A stretch of 56,082 nt of DNA from Rhodobacterales bacterium (lineage in GTDB: Bacteria; Pseudomonadota; Alphaproteobacteria; Rhodobacterales; Rhodobacteraceae), in the NCBI GenBank assembly GCA_017303485.1, contig JAFLCY010000005.1, forward strand, positions 12,779 to 68,860, read 5' to 3'. The translations under genes and the position numbers were made by a program. The notes under the pieces are model-generated. The model saw only the letters and a program-made list of their open reading frames with translations, had not been told where the DNA came from and searched no databases. This document shows positions 44,174 to 53,429 of this stretch, in pieces (position 1 is the stretch's first letter; each line of letters opens with the position of its first letter).

Positions 44174-46353
44174 TTGACCAGCTCCTTAGCGGCCGCCACG
44201 ATTCCGCCTGAGGACGGCATCGTCGCCGCATAGGCCGGGCCGGTGGCGATGAAGCTGTCCTCTGCCGTCAGGCGGGCCAGCGGCACGCCCGGCGCCGTCT
44301 CATGGTAGTGCGCCATCAGCGCCTCGGCCACACCACCGGAGTGCCGGGTCTCATCGACGATCAGGATGTTGCGGCAACCGGCAACCGCCGCCGTCAGCGC
44401 CTCTTTCGGCAAGGGCGACAGCCAGCGGGTATCGACGATCCGGGTCTTGATCCCTGCCGCCTCGATCTGCGGCAGCGCCTGATGCGACAGGTAAACCCCG
44501 TTGCCGAAGGTGACGATGGCAAGGTCTGTCCCGTCGCCGCTGACCCCCACTTCGCCCAGCGCAATCCGTTCGGACGGGTCGGGATAGCGGGTCATCCAGA
44601 GCCCGTCCTTCTCGCCATGCAGGTCGCGCATCGGGTAGAGCGCGATGGGCTCGAGGAACACCACCAGCCGCTGCTCCTCGCGCGCCAGCCGGACGCATTC
44701 GCGCAGCATCCGCGCCGCGTCGGCCCCGTTCGACGGCACCGCCAGGATCAGACCCGGAATGTCACGCAAGACCGCAACCGAGTTGTCGTTGTGGAAATGC
44801 CCGCCGAAGCCCTTCTGGTAGCCGAGGCCCGCGATCCGCAGCACCATCGGGTTGGTGAAGGCGCCTTTGCTGAAGAACGGCAGCGTCGCCGCCTCGCCCC
44901 GCAGCTGGTCCTCGGCATTGTGCAGATAGGCGAGGAACTGGATTTCCGGCATCGGGATGAAGCCGTTCTGCGCCATGCCGATGGCGAGGCCAAGGATCGA
45001 CTGTTCATCCAGCAGCGTGTCGATCATCCGGTCCGGTCCGAAGCGGGCCGTCAGCTTCTGGGTGACGCCGTAGACCCCGCCCTTGCGACCGACATCCTCG
45101 CCCATCATCACGATCTCGCGGTGGGAAAGCATCAGGTCGGTCAGCGCCCAGTTGATGATCCGCGACATGATCTGCGGTTCGTCCATCGCCTTCAGGTCGC
45201 CGCCGAACGCCTCGGCCCGCGCCTCCGCCGACGGCCCGTTGGTCGGCTTGCAGGGCCGGGCGGGCGGGACGAGGCTGGCCATCACTTCCGCAGCCGACTT
45301 CAGCCGGGGCCGCTGCACCGCATCGCCCGCCACCCGCGCCACCCGGGCGCCGGTCTCGCGGTAGATATCGAGCGCGGCCTCAGGCGTCATCACCCCGGCC
45401 TGATCCAAGAGCCGCACGGAATGCAGCAGCGGATCCTGCGCCTCCTCGGCCTCTACCTCCCCGCGGGGCAGGTAGGTCGTCGGCATGTCCGCCCCGGCAT
45501 GGCCATAAAGGCGGATCGTGCGCAGGTGCAGGAAGACGGGCTTCTTCCGGGTGCGGGCAAAGTCAGCCGCCTCGGAGGCCACGCGGTAGGTGTCGTAGAG
45601 GTCCAGCCCGTCGGCCTTGAAATAGGTCAGCCCGGGGCGCGCCGAGAACGTCGCCTCGATCCAGCCCTTCGGGGTCTTGGTGGAGATGCCGATCCCGTTG
45701 TCCTCGCACACGAAGAGAAGCGGCAAGGGCACCGACTGATAGCTGGTCCATTGCGCAGTGTTGAACGCCCCCTGCGCGGTGGAATGGTTGGCACTGGCAT
45801 CGCCAAAGCTGCACAACACCAGCGCGTCTTCGGGCAGGATCGCGTGTTCGGGCCGGTGCCGCCGCGCAGCGCCGACGGAATAGGCCGCCCCCACCGCCTT
45901 CGGCAGATGCGAGGCGATGGTCGAGGTCTGCGGCGGGATCATCAGCGGGCGCGAGCCCAGCACCTTGTGCCGCCCACCGGAAATCGGGTCGTCGGTCGAG
46001 GAGGCGAAGGACAGAAGCATGTCCCAGGCCGGGTTCTGCCCCGGAACCTGCCCCGCCCGCGCAATCTGGAAGGCGGCGTCGCGGTAATGCAGGAAGGCCA
46101 GGTCCGTGGGCCGCAGCGCCAGCGCCACCGAAGCCAGCGCCTCATGCCCCGAGGAACCGATGGTGTAAAACCCCTGCCCCGCCCGCTGCATCGCACGGCT
46201 CTGCCGGTCCAGCGCCCGCGTCAGGCAGGCGGCGCGGAAGGCCTGCACCGCCAGTTCCGGCGACAGCGGTCCGTTGGGCGCTTTCCCCACGGGGAAATCC
46301 CGCGCGGCGACCCGGCGCAGGAAGTTGTCATGCACGATCTCAGCGCGGTCCAT
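44170..46353 (-). CDS. Fused 2-oxoacid dehydrogenase E1 (alpha plus beta), TPP-dependent
   Basis: 727 residues combining both E1 subunits. The alpha half has the TPP motif FGDASANHSTAQGAFNTA followed about 30 residues on by EDNGIGIS. The beta half, after about residue 385, begins IMSRIINWALTDLMLSHREI and has MGEDVGRKGGVYG, DTLLDEQSILGLAIGMA and the C-terminal transketolase domain VDTRWLSPLP. It may decarboxylate 2-oxoadipate or a branched-chain oxoacid. No E2 or E3 gene is adjacent, and the next gene is an acyltransferase-like protein. First gene of the operon, divergent from LysR. Confidence 0.88.
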   Translation of the reverse strand: MDRAEIVHDNFLRRVAARDFPVGKAPNGPLSPELAVQAFRAACLTRALDRQSRAMQRAGQGFYTIGSSGHEALASVALALRPTDLAFLHYRDAAFQIARAGQVPGQNPAWDMLLSFASSTDDPISGGRHKVLGSRPLMIPPQTSTIASHLPKAVGAAYSVGAARRHRPEHAILPEDALVLCSFGDASANHSTAQGAFNTAQWTSYQSVPLPLLFVCEDNGIGISTKTPKGWIEATFSARPGLTYFKADGLDLYDTYRVASEAADFARTRKKPVFLHLRTIRLYGHAGADMPTTYLPRGEVEAEEAQDPLLHSVRLLDQAGVMTPEAALDIYRETGARVARVAGDAVQRPRLKSAAEVMASLVPPARPCKPTNGPSAEARAEAFGGDLKAMDEPQIMSRIINWALTDLMLSHREIVMMGEDVGRKGGVYGVTQKLTARFGPDRMIDTLLDEQSILGLAIGMAQNGFIPMPEIQFLAYLHNAEDQLRGEAATLPFFSKGAFTNPMVLRIAGLGYQKGFGGHFHNDNSVAVLRDIPGLILAVPSNGADAARMLRECVRLAREEQRLVVFLEPIALYPMRDLHGEKDGLWMTRYPDPSERIALGEVGVSGDGTDLAIVTFGNGVYLSHQALPQIEAAGIKTRIVDTRWLSPLPKEALTAAVAGCRNILIVDETRHSGGVAEALMAHYHETAPGVPLARLTAEDSFIATGPAYAATMPSSGGIVAAAKELVK

Positions 46354-46428
46354 TCAGGCCCCCATGCTTCTGGGGCGACCGTCACCCATCGCGGGGCGGC
46401 AGGAAAGGGCTTGGACGTGCATATTCGG

Positions 46429-46483
46429 ACCGATCGGTGTTTTGCGGCAGTGTATATGAAAGAAAACTCCAGTAGAACCGATC
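46429..46483. promoter_or_regulatory. LysR/E1 divergent promoter with repeated ACCGATC and ATATG elements
   Basis: The intergenic region holds the palindrome ACCGATCGGT at 46429-46438 and a second ACCGATC at 46477-46483, with ATATG repeats next to it. TATACA on the minus strand could be a -10 for the E1 operon. The arrangement fits a LysR-controlled divergent promoter; no site is proven. Confidence 0.35.
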
Positions 46484-46513
46484 ATATGTCGCCAATATGT
46501 GAGTTTTTTGCAC

Positions 46514-47395
46514 ATGATCGCCCCCCGCCGCTTCCTGCCCTCGGTCTCTTCCCTGCTGGCTCTGGAGGCGGTCGAACGCCTTGGCTCTGCCACGCTGGCG
46601 GCGGGAGAGCTTTCGCTGACCCATTCCGCCATCTCGCGCCAGCTGCGTCACCTCGAGGACCAGATCGGCGTCACGCTGTTTGAACGGACCGGGCGAACGC
46701 TGGTCCTGACCCCGGCGGGCCGCGACTATGCCGCCACCGCGCGGGGCTATCTGCAGGACCTCGCCCGCGCCAGCCTGAAGATCCGCGCCGCCGGGGCGCG
46801 GATGTCGCTGACCCTTGCCGTCCTGCCCGCCTTCGGCACCCACTGGCTCCTGCCCCGGCTCAAGGCCTTTGCCGACGCGCATCCGGAGGTGACGGTGAAC
46901 CTCTCCACCCGCCTCGCCTCCTTCGACTTCGCGCGCGCGCCCTTCGACGCCGCCGTGCATTTCGGCACACAGGACTGGCAGGGGGTGGAATATCTGGAAC
47001 TGATGCGCGAATGCGTGATCCCCGCCGGGTCGCCGTCCCTGCTGCCCGACGGCCCCCTGCCCCCCGAGCGCCTGCTGGACTTTCCCCTTCTCCACCTCGA
47101 AAGCCGCCCCGGTGCCTGGGAGGACTGGTTCTCCCGCCGCCGCGTGCCGGTGGACCGCTTGAGGGGTATGCTCTTCGACCAGTTCACCCACATGTCCGAG
47201 GCGGCGGCCCTCGGCTTCGGCCTGGCGCTGTTGCCGTCCTTCCTGTTCGAGGCGGAGGCGGAGCGGGGTCGGCTGGTGGCGGCGGCGGAGGGCTATGAGG
47301 CGCTGGAAGGCAGCTATGCGCTGGTCTGGCCGAAGGGGCGGGCGATGAGCAAGCCCTTGGGGATGCTGGTGGAGTGGTTGCGGGCGGACGCTTGA
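46514..47395 (+). CDS. LysR-family regulator (GcvA-like)
   Basis: About 293 residues from ATG 46514; a GTG at 46499 would add five residues. The winged HTH has LAAGELSLTHSAISRQLRHL and VTLFERTGRTLVLTPAG; the effector domain starts SLTLAVLPAFGTHWLLPRL. This opening, with TH.AIS and FGTHWLLPRL, is of the GcvA/AmpR subgroup. Divergent from the E1-acyltransferase-ALDH7 operon and its probable regulator. Confidence 0.9.
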   Translation: MIAPRRFLPSVSSLLALEAVERLGSATLAAGELSLTHSAISRQLRHLEDQIGVTLFERTGRTLVLTPAGRDYAATARGYLQDLARASLKIRAAGARMSLTLAVLPAFGTHWLLPRLKAFADAHPEVTVNLSTRLASFDFARAPFDAAVHFGTQDWQGVEYLELMRECVIPAGSPSLLPDGPLPPERLLDFPLLHLESRPGAWEDWFSRRRVPVDRLRGMLFDQFTHMSEAAALGFGLALLPSFLFEAEAERGRLVAAAEGYEALEGSYALVWPKGRAMSKPLGMLVEWLRADA

Positions 47396-47470
47396 CTCCG
47401 ATCCAATCCGCGTTGCGTCAAACAATCCGCAGGCTATGCTCTACCCTGAGGATCGGATGGAGATTGACAC

Positions 47471-47719
47471 ATGGTGGACGACCGGCCGAAGACCTGGAAA
47501 GTTGTGACCGCGGCAATACTGGACTTCCTGCTGGTGTTCTTCGTCGGTGGTTACCTGATCGCCTTGCTGACCGGAGGCGTTACGAACGGGGGCTTCCGGC
47601 TGACAGGCATCCCGGCTCTCATGCTTTTCGCGCTGATTGTCCTGTATTTCTGGGGCATGAAACGATTGGGCGGCACGCTGTTCAAGCGCCTTTTCGGGTT
47701 GGTGGGCAAGCTCGACTGA
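47471..47719 (+). CDS. Small RDD-like membrane protein
   Basis: 82 residues with two hydrophobic segments (ILDFLLVFFVGGYLIALLTG and IPALMLFALIVLYFWGM) and a basic C-terminus LGGTLFKRLFGLVGKLD that recalls the GTxGKRLxGL end of RDD domains. GGATGGAGATT precedes the ATG. Function unknown. It converges on the aldehyde dehydrogenase gene and is not obviously part of either neighbouring operon. The sequence between (47720-47800) holds an inverted CTCCTCG/CGAGGAG pair that might help end transcription. Confidence 0.65.
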   Translation: MVDDRPKTWKVVTAAILDFLLVFFVGGYLIALLTGGVTNGGFRLTGIPALMLFALIVLYFWGMKRLGGTLFKRLFGLVGKLD

Positions 47720-47800
47720 CCTTGCCGCACCGCTCGTCGCTGACTTCGTCACTCCTCGCCGGACCCACCCGACGAGGAGCCGAAGGCGAACGAGGAGGGG

Positions 47801-49231
47801 TCAGCCGTGCTTCACCATCACATGACGCACCACCGTATAGTCCTCCAGCGCGTAGGCGGACATGTCCTTGCCGTAGCCGGACTGCTTCAGGCCGCCATGC
47901 GGCATTTCGTTGGTCAGCATGAAATGGGTGTTGATCCAGGTGCAGCCGTAACGCAGCCGCGCCGCTGTCGCCATCGCCCGGCCCACATCGCGGGTCCAGA
48001 CCGATGACGCGAGGCCATAGTCGCTGTCGTTGGCCCAGGCCACGGCGTCATCCACCTCCGAGAACGGGGTGACCGAGACTACCGGACCGAAGACCTCACG
48101 CCGGACGATCTCATCGTCCTGTTTGGCTCCGGCCACCACGGTCGGACGATAGTAGAAGCCCTGATCCATCGCCTCGCCGCCAGTGGTGATTTCCACATGG
48201 TTCAGCTCGCGCGCGCGGTTGACGAAGCTCGCCACCCGGTCGCGCTGGCGCTGGCTGATCAGCGGGCCGATCTCGTTGGTGGTGTCGTCCTCGGCCCCCA
48301 GAACGATGGAGGACGCGGCGGAAGTCAGGTCGGCCACCAGATTGTCGTAGACCTTCTTTCCGGCATAAACCCGGCAGGCTGCGGTGCAATCCTGTCCGGC
48401 GTTGTAGAAGCTGAACGCCCGCAGGCCCTCGACCACCTCTGACACGTCGGCGTCGTCGAACACGATCACCGGGGCCTTGCCGCCAAGCTCCAGATGCGTG
48501 CGCTTCACCGTCTTGGCGGCGGCGTCCAGCATCTTCTTACCCGTCGCCACGTCGCCGGTGAGGGAAATCATGTCGACCTGCGGATGGTTGATCAGGTAGC
48601 TGCCCACCGTCTGCCCCCGCCCGGCGACCACGTTGACCACGCCTTCAGGCAGCACATCGGCCAGGATATGCGCCAGCTTCAGCGCGGTCAGCGGGGTCTG
48701 CTCCGATGGCTTGAACACCACCGTATTGCCGCCGCCAATCGCAGGCCCCAGCTTCCAGGCCATCATCATCATCGGGTAGTTCCACGGCGCGATCGAGGCG
48801 ATGACACCCACCGGATCGCGGCGGATCATGCTGGTATGGCCCGACAGATATTCCCCCGCCACCGTCCCGGTCATGCAGCGCACCGCGCCCGCGAAATAGC
48901 GGAAGCAGTCCACGATGGCCGGGATCTCGTCGCCCCGCGCCGCGTTGATCGGCTTGCCGCAGTTCAGCGCCTCAAGTGCTGCGAAGGCATCCGCCTCGGC
49001 CTCGATCCGGTCGGCGATGGTCAGAAGTGCGGCGGACCGTTCGGCGGGCGTCGTCCGCGACCAGCCTTCAAAGGCCTTGCGCGCCGCGGCCACCGCCCGG
49101 TCAACCTGCGCGGTCGAGGCTTCCGGCACCTCCAGGATCAGGCCGCCGGTGCGCGGGTTCAGGACGGATTCCTTCGCTTCCTGCCCCGCCTCGAAAGCGG
49201 AGCCGATCAGAAGCCGGGTGTCGATTTTCAT
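47801..49231 (-). CDS. patD: Gamma-aminobutyraldehyde dehydrogenase-type ALDH
   Basis: 476 residues. Active-site blocks are [36 protein letters not shown] and the cysteine in [16 protein letters not shown], with C-terminal [10 protein letters not shown]-like [16 protein letters not shown]. The opening [12 protein letters not shown] and [15 protein letters not shown] match PatD/YdcW. It oxidises 4-aminobutyraldehyde to GABA with NAD. Last gene of the ydcSTUV-like operon, 12 bases after the YdcV permease, the same order as in E. coli. Confidence 0.88.
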   Translation of the reverse strand: MKIDTRLLIGSAFEAGQEAKESVLNPRTGGLILEVPEASTAQVDRAVAAARKAFEGWSRTTPAERSAALLTIADRIEAEADAFAALEALNCGKPINAARGDEIPAIVDCFRYFAGAVRCMTGTVAGEYLSGHTSMIRRDPVGVIASIAPWNYPMMMMAWKLGPAIGGGNTVVFKPSEQTPLTALKLAHILADVLPEGVVNVVAGRGQTVGSYLINHPQVDMISLTGDVATGKKMLDAAAKTVKRTHLELGGKAPVIVFDDADVSEVVEGLRAFSFYNAGQDCTAACRVYAGKKVYDNLVADLTSAASSIVLGAEDDTTNEIGPLISQRQRDRVASFVNRARELNHVEITTGGEAMDQGFYYRPTVVAGAKQDDEIVRREVFGPVVSVTPFSEVDDAVAWANDSDYGLASSVWTRDVGRAMATAARLRYGCTWINTHFMLTNEMPHGGLKQSGYGKDMSAYALEDYTVVRHVMVKHG

Positions 49232-49243
49232 GGGTTTGTCTCC

Positions 49244-50062
49244 CTATTTGCCCATGCCGGCGGTCTCGGAGCCGCCGCGGGTCAGGTAGTAGGCTGCAAG
49301 GATGGGGAAGAAAGTGGCCGCGAAGACCACGATGGCGACGACATTGGTCACCGGGCGCTGGCGCGGGCGGATCAGCTCGTCCAGCATCCAGATCGGCAGG
49401 GTCTTGGCCGCAGAACCGGAGCCAGCGGTGAAAATGGTGACGATGACCTCGTCGAAACTCAGCGCGAAGGCCAGCATCCCGCCTGCCAGCAGCGCCGAGC
49501 CCATGTTGGGCAGAAGGACATGCCGGAAGGTCTGGAAGGCGTTGGCGCCAAGGTCGGCGCTGGCCTCCATGATCCCGCCGGACAACCGGCGCAGGCGGGC
49601 GACGGCGTTGTTGTAGACGATGACGATGCAGAAGGTGGCGTGGCCCAGCACGATGGTCCAGACCGAGAAGGGGATGTCCATGATCCCGAAGGCCGAGCGC
49701 AAGGCCATGCCGGTGATCACCCCCGGCAGAGCGATGGGCAACAGGATCAACAGGCTGATCTGGTCGCGGCCAAAGAAGGCCGTGCGTGTCATCGCGGCGG
49801 CGACCAGCGTGCCCAGCACCAGCGCGATGCTGGTCGCGATGGCGGCGACCCGCAGCGACAGCCACAGGGGCGGCCAGATGTCGGGCCGGTCGTACCAGGC
49901 GGTGGTGAACCACTGCGTCGTCAGGCCCGGCGGCGGGAACTGGAAACTGCGCTCCTCGGTCGTGAAGGCGTAGAGGAAGATCAGCAGGATCGGCAGGTGC
50001 AGGAACAGGAGGCCCCCGATGGCGGCGGCGCGGAGCGAGAGGGGGGAGCGGTCAGAGAGCAT
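49244..50062 (-). CDS. ydcV: Polyamine-type ABC importer permease (YdcV-like)
   Basis: About 272 residues, six transmembrane segments. The EAA loop is [22 protein letters not shown] near residue 165, followed by [19 protein letters not shown], the normal PotC/YdcV sequence. ATG 50062 overlaps the YdcU stop (50052), whereas the frame further upstream is out of register with that gene. Part of the SBP-ATPase-permease-permease-ALDH unit. Confidence 0.9.
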   Translation of the reverse strand: MLSDRSPLSLRAAAIGGLLFLHLPILLIFLYAFTTEERSFQFPPPGLTTQWFTTAWYDRPDIWPPLWLSLRVAAIATSIALVLGTLVAAAMTRTAFFGRDQISLLILLPIALPGVITGMALRSAFGIMDIPFSVWTIVLGHATFCIVIVYNNAVARLRRLSGGIMEASADLGANAFQTFRHVLLPNMGSALLAGGMLAFALSFDEVIVTIFTAGSGSAAKTLPIWMLDELIRPRQRPVTNVVAIVVFAATFFPILAAYYLTRGGSETAGMGK

Positions 50063-50993
50063 CGAAAGCCCCCATCCGCCGCGCAAGCCACAGGTAGACC
50101 AGCATGATCCCGATCGGGACCACCGCGAATGCGGCGGCCAGCGGGATGTTCCCGGCGGTGCCCTGCAACTGGTAGACGGCCATGCCGATGAAATTGGCCG
50201 AATTCCCGATGATCTGGGGAATGATGTAGTCCCCCAGCGTCAGCGAGAAGGTGAAGATCGACCCGGCGATCACCCCCGGCAGCGCCAGGGGCAGGATCAC
50301 CGTGCGGAAGGTCTGCGCCCGCGTGGCGCCAAGGTCGGCCGAGGCCTCCAGCATCGAATTCGGCACCCGTTCCAGCGCCGCCTGCATCGGCAGGATCATG
50401 TACGGGAGCCAGATGTAGCAGAAGACCGCGAAGGTCCCGAGCGGCGAGGTCGAGAGCGACGAGCCCCCCATCCCGGGAATCGACAAGAGGCCGTCGATGA
50501 TCCAGGAAGTATGCGTGCGCTCTGCAGCCCAGCCGATGATGCCTTCCTTGGCGAGGATCAGCTTCCAGGCATAGACCTTGACCAGATAGCTCGACCACAG
50601 GGGCAGCATCACCCCAAGGTAGAAGGCGGCTTTCCAGTGCCCTTTGGCATAGCGCGCAGCGTAATAGGCGATGGGAAAGGCAAGGATCGCGCAGGCCAGC
50701 GTCACCGATGCGGCCATCGTGACGGTACGGACAAGGATGTCGAAGTTCGAGGGGCGCAGAAGCTCGCCATAGGTCTTCAGCGTGAACTCTTCCTTCACGA
50801 CGCCAGAGAACTCGTCGATCGAATAGAAGGACTGGAGCAAGAGGGCCGCAAGCGAGCCGAGGTAGACCACCCCCAGCCACAGAAGTGGCGGGGTGAGAAG
50901 GAGGGCCAGCAGAACGCGTGGGTGCCGCCAGAAGGTCGCGGTCAGCCGGTCGGCTGGTCCCCTGGCGGGCAGGATGGCCGGGGCCGGGGTCAT
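50052..50993 (-). CDS. ydcU: Polyamine-type ABC importer permease (YdcU-like)
   Basis: 313 residues, with six transmembrane segments after an N-terminal tail of about 30 residues. The EAA loop is [22 protein letters not shown] near residue 220, followed by [15 protein letters not shown] as in PotB/YdcU. The start overlaps the ATPase stop by four bases (50990-50993) and the end overlaps YdcV. Confidence 0.92.
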   Translation of the reverse strand: MTPAPAILPARGPADRLTATFWRHPRVLLALLLTPPLLWLGVVYLGSLAALLLQSFYSIDEFSGVVKEEFTLKTYGELLRPSNFDILVRTVTMAASVTLACAILAFPIAYYAARYAKGHWKAAFYLGVMLPLWSSYLVKVYAWKLILAKEGIIGWAAERTHTSWIIDGLLSIPGMGGSSLSTSPLGTFAVFCYIWLPYMILPMQAALERVPNSMLEASADLGATRAQTFRTVILPLALPGVIAGSIFTFSLTLGDYIIPQIIGNSANFIGMAVYQLQGTAGNIPLAAAFAVVPIGIMLVYLWLARRMGAFDAL

Positions 50994-51976
50994 GCCGCCC
51001 CCATCAGGTGCAGGTCCTTCGGGTCGAAGGCGATGGCGGCGGTCGCGCCCTCAGCCGGGACCGGCTGGCCCGAAGGCACCAGCGCCGCGATTTCGGTGCC
51101 GCCCGCGTCGATCACCACGCGGGTGCCCGACCCAAGGTAGCGCAGCGCCGTCACCGGGCCGGACACCGCACCGCTTGCCGCCAGCCGCGTCGCCTCGGGG
51201 CGCAGGGACGCCCACTCAGCCGGGCCGCCCAGCGCGCGGGTCAGCTCGGGAGGCAGGACGTTGGATGACCCGACGAAATCGGCGACAAAGCGGGTGGCCG
51301 GGCGGTCGTAGATGTCCTGGGGGCTGCCGATCTGGGCGATCTTCCCTTCGTTGAAGACGGCAAGGCTGTCGGCCATCGACAGCGCCTCGTGCTGGTCGTG
51401 GGTGACGAAGACAAAGGTCAGGCCCAGCCGCTTCTGCAGGGCCTTCAGCTCGTCCTGCATCGCCTCGCGCAGCTTCAGGTCCAGCGCGCCCAGGGGTTCA
51501 TCGAGCAGCAACACGCGCGGCTCGTTGACCAGCGCCCGCGCAAGTGCCACCCGCTGTCGCTGCCCGCCCGACAACTGGGCAGGCTTGCGGTCGCCGTAGG
51601 CATCCAGCTTGACCAGCGCCAGCATCTCCTCGGCCTTGGCATGCCGCTGGCTGCGGCCCATGCCCTTGACCATCAGCCCGTAAGCCACGTTGTCGCGCAC
51701 GTTCATGTGCGGGAACAGCGCATAGTCCTGGAAGACCGTGTTCACGTTGCGCAGATGCGGCGGCGTCGAGGACACATCCTCGCCGAAGATGCGGATCACT
51801 CCGCCCGTGGGCTTCTCAAAGCCCGAGATCAGCCGCAGGCAGGTGGTCTTGCCCGACCCCGATGGCCCCAGCATGGCGAAGAACGAGCCCTCGGCGATAG
51901 TCAGATCCACGCCGTCGACGGCTTTCACCGTGCCGAAATGGCGGGAAACGTTGGAAAATTCGACGGCAGCGGTCAT
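50990..51976 (-). CDS. ydcT: Polyamine-type ABC importer ATP-binding protein (YdcT-like)
   Basis: About 328 residues. Walker A is [16 protein letters not shown], the Q-loop [14 protein letters not shown], the signature [14 protein letters not shown], Walker [12 protein letters not shown] and the H-loop [11 protein letters not shown], with a short TOBE domain at the end. ATG 51976 begins [15 protein letters not shown]. About 80 bases containing two hairpins separate it from the binding-protein gene, which may set their relative expression. Confidence 0.92.
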   Translation of the reverse strand: MTAAVEFSNVSRHFGTVKAVDGVDLTIAEGSFFAMLGPSGSGKTTCLRLISGFEKPTGGVIRIFGEDVSSTPPHLRNVNTVFQDYALFPHMNVRDNVAYGLMVKGMGRSQRHAKAEEMLALVKLDAYGDRKPAQLSGGQRQRVALARALVNEPRVLLLDEPLGALDLKLREAMQDELKALQKRLGLTFVFVTHDQHEALSMADSLAVFNEGKIAQIGSPQDIYDRPATRFVADFVGSSNVLPPELTRALGGPAEWASLRPEATRLAASGAVSGPVTALRYLGSGTRVVIDAGGTEIAALVPSGQPVPAEGATAAIAFDPKDLHLMGAA

Positions 51977-51989
51977 GGGGCATCCGTAG

Positions 51990-52043
51990 GGTGCGCTACA
52001 GCGCACCGCTGGCTAGGGAAAAGGTGCGCAATGAATGCGCACC
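51990..52043. repeat. Two tandem GGTGCGC hairpins between ydcS and ydcT
   Basis: The first is GGTGCGC/GCGCACC (51990-51996 and 52001-52007) around TACA; the second is GGTGCGCA/TGCGCACC (52023-52030 and 52036-52043) around ATGAA. The arms are the same in both. This looks like a REP-type intergenic palindrome and could also act as an attenuator or mRNA stabiliser for the highly expressed binding protein. Confidence 0.6.
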
Positions 52044-52057
52044 CTGCAGTGTTTTGA

Positions 52058-53215
52058 TCAACGCCCGCCGATCACGCCGATATAGTCGCTGACCCAGCGG
52101 TAGTAGGGCACACAGGCGCCCTCGCCCTGGCTGCAGTTCGACACCGGAGTGGTCCAGAACCGGATCTTGTCGAAGTCGTCCATCCCGTTCGCGCTGCAGC
52201 TTTCCGCCGTCGACATGCCCGATCCGTCAGTGCAGGCCGCCGGTACCGAGGGGTTGGCCCCGAACCAGACCGCCAGGTCGGATTGCAGGTTCGACGACAG
52301 CGTATGCTCCATCCACAGGTAGGAACAGGTCGGGTTCTTGGCATCGACATGCATCATCGTGGTGTCGGCCCAACCCGTCGCGCCTTCCTCGGGGATGGTC
52401 GAGGCGATGGGTTGCCCGTCAGCCTTCAGAAGGTTCACCTGGAACGGCCACGACCCCGAGGCGACGACACCTTCGTTCTTGAAGTCGTCGATCTGGATAA
52501 AGGCGTCGTGCCAGTAGCGGGACACAAGGTTGCGTTGGGCGCGCAGAAGGTCCAGCGCCGCCTTGTACTGGTCTTCGTTCAGCTCGTAGGGCGAGGTGAT
52601 CCCTAGTTCCGGCCTGTGCGCCATCAGGTATTGCGCGGCATCGGCGATGTGGATCGGGCCGTCATAGGCCTGCACCCGGCCCTTGTTCGACTTGCCGTCG
52701 GGCAGGTTCTGCTCCTCGAACACAACCGACCAGGACTTCGGCGCTTCCTTGAAGACCTCGGTGTTGTACATCAGCACGTTCGGCCCCCACATGTAGGGCA
52801 CGCCGTAGTGGACGCCATCGACCGTGTGCCAGGGCGCGTTCTGCAACCGCTCGTCCACGTTCTTCCATGAGGGGATCAGGTCGGTGTTGATCGGCTGAAC
52901 GCGGTCGCCCGCGACAAGGCGCAGCGAGGCGTCGCCCGAGGCGGTCACGAGGTCGAACCCGCCTTCGTTCATCAGCGCCACCATCTCGTCCGAGGTGTTC
53001 GCCGTCTTCACGTTGACCTTGCAGCCCGAGGACGCCTCGAACTTCGTCACCCAGTCGAAACCCTTGTCGGTCTCGCCGCGCTCGATATAGCCGGGCCAGG
53101 CGACGATGTTCACCTGGCCTTCGGGTTCGCCGAGGGCGGTGACCTGGGCGACAGCCGGGGTCAGGCCGGTCAGGGCACACAGTGCGGTGGTGGCCAGAAG
53201 TTTGAGACGGTTCAT
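52058..53215 (-). CDS. ydcS: Polyamine-type ABC importer substrate-binding protein (YdcS-like)
   Basis: About 385 residues. A Sec signal peptide (NRLKLLATTALCALTGLTP, cleavage near AVAQ) precedes VNIVAWPGYIERG, the PotD/YdcS opening. The mature protein has GFDLVTASGDASLRLVAGDR, WGPNVLMYNTEVF and a C-terminal WTTPVSNC-type region. The several cysteines near the end (SYL...ACTDGSG...SCSANG...NCSQGEGAC) could form disulphides. ATG 53215 was chosen for its signal peptide. First gene of the ydc-like operon. Confidence 0.9.
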   Translation of the reverse strand: MNRLKLLATTALCALTGLTPAVAQVTALGEPEGQVNIVAWPGYIERGETDKGFDWVTKFEASSGCKVNVKTANTSDEMVALMNEGGFDLVTASGDASLRLVAGDRVQPINTDLIPSWKNVDERLQNAPWHTVDGVHYGVPYMWGPNVLMYNTEVFKEAPKSWSVVFEEQNLPDGKSNKGRVQAYDGPIHIADAAQYLMAHRPELGITSPYELNEDQYKAALDLLRAQRNLVSRYWHDAFIQIDDFKNEGVVASGSWPFQVNLLKADGQPIASTIPEEGATGWADTTMMHVDAKNPTCSYLWMEHTLSSNLQSDLAVWFGANPSVPAACTDGSGMSTAESCSANGMDDFDKIRFWTTPVSNCSQGEGACVPYYRWVSDYIGVIGGR

Positions 53216-53429
53216 GGCAGGCTCCCGTTGGTGTTTCTCTTGCATGCGCAAACTGTCCGTTCTCGCGGACTTCTGGAAAGGGTATGGCGTCACAGAACTT
53301 TCGCAATAACAAAAAACTAAAGCTATCTATCTGTTTTTCCGATGGCTTGGTGGCAGAAACGGGCCGATTCTGATTGCTGGGATGCCAGGCTTTCGGCAAG
53401 ATCGGGCGACAGAATGGGGTCGTGGACAG

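Noticed and set aside
44302-46683. Plus-strand open frame of nearly 800 codons opposite the fused E1 gene
   Set aside because: It lies antisense to a clear E1 enzyme and runs out of frame into the LysR gene; its translation is low-complexity in basic residues.
47752-47779. CTCCTCG/CGAGGAG inverted repeat between the small membrane protein and patD as a terminator
   Set aside because: The loop is 14 bases and no T run follows on either strand, so it was not listed as a separate terminator.
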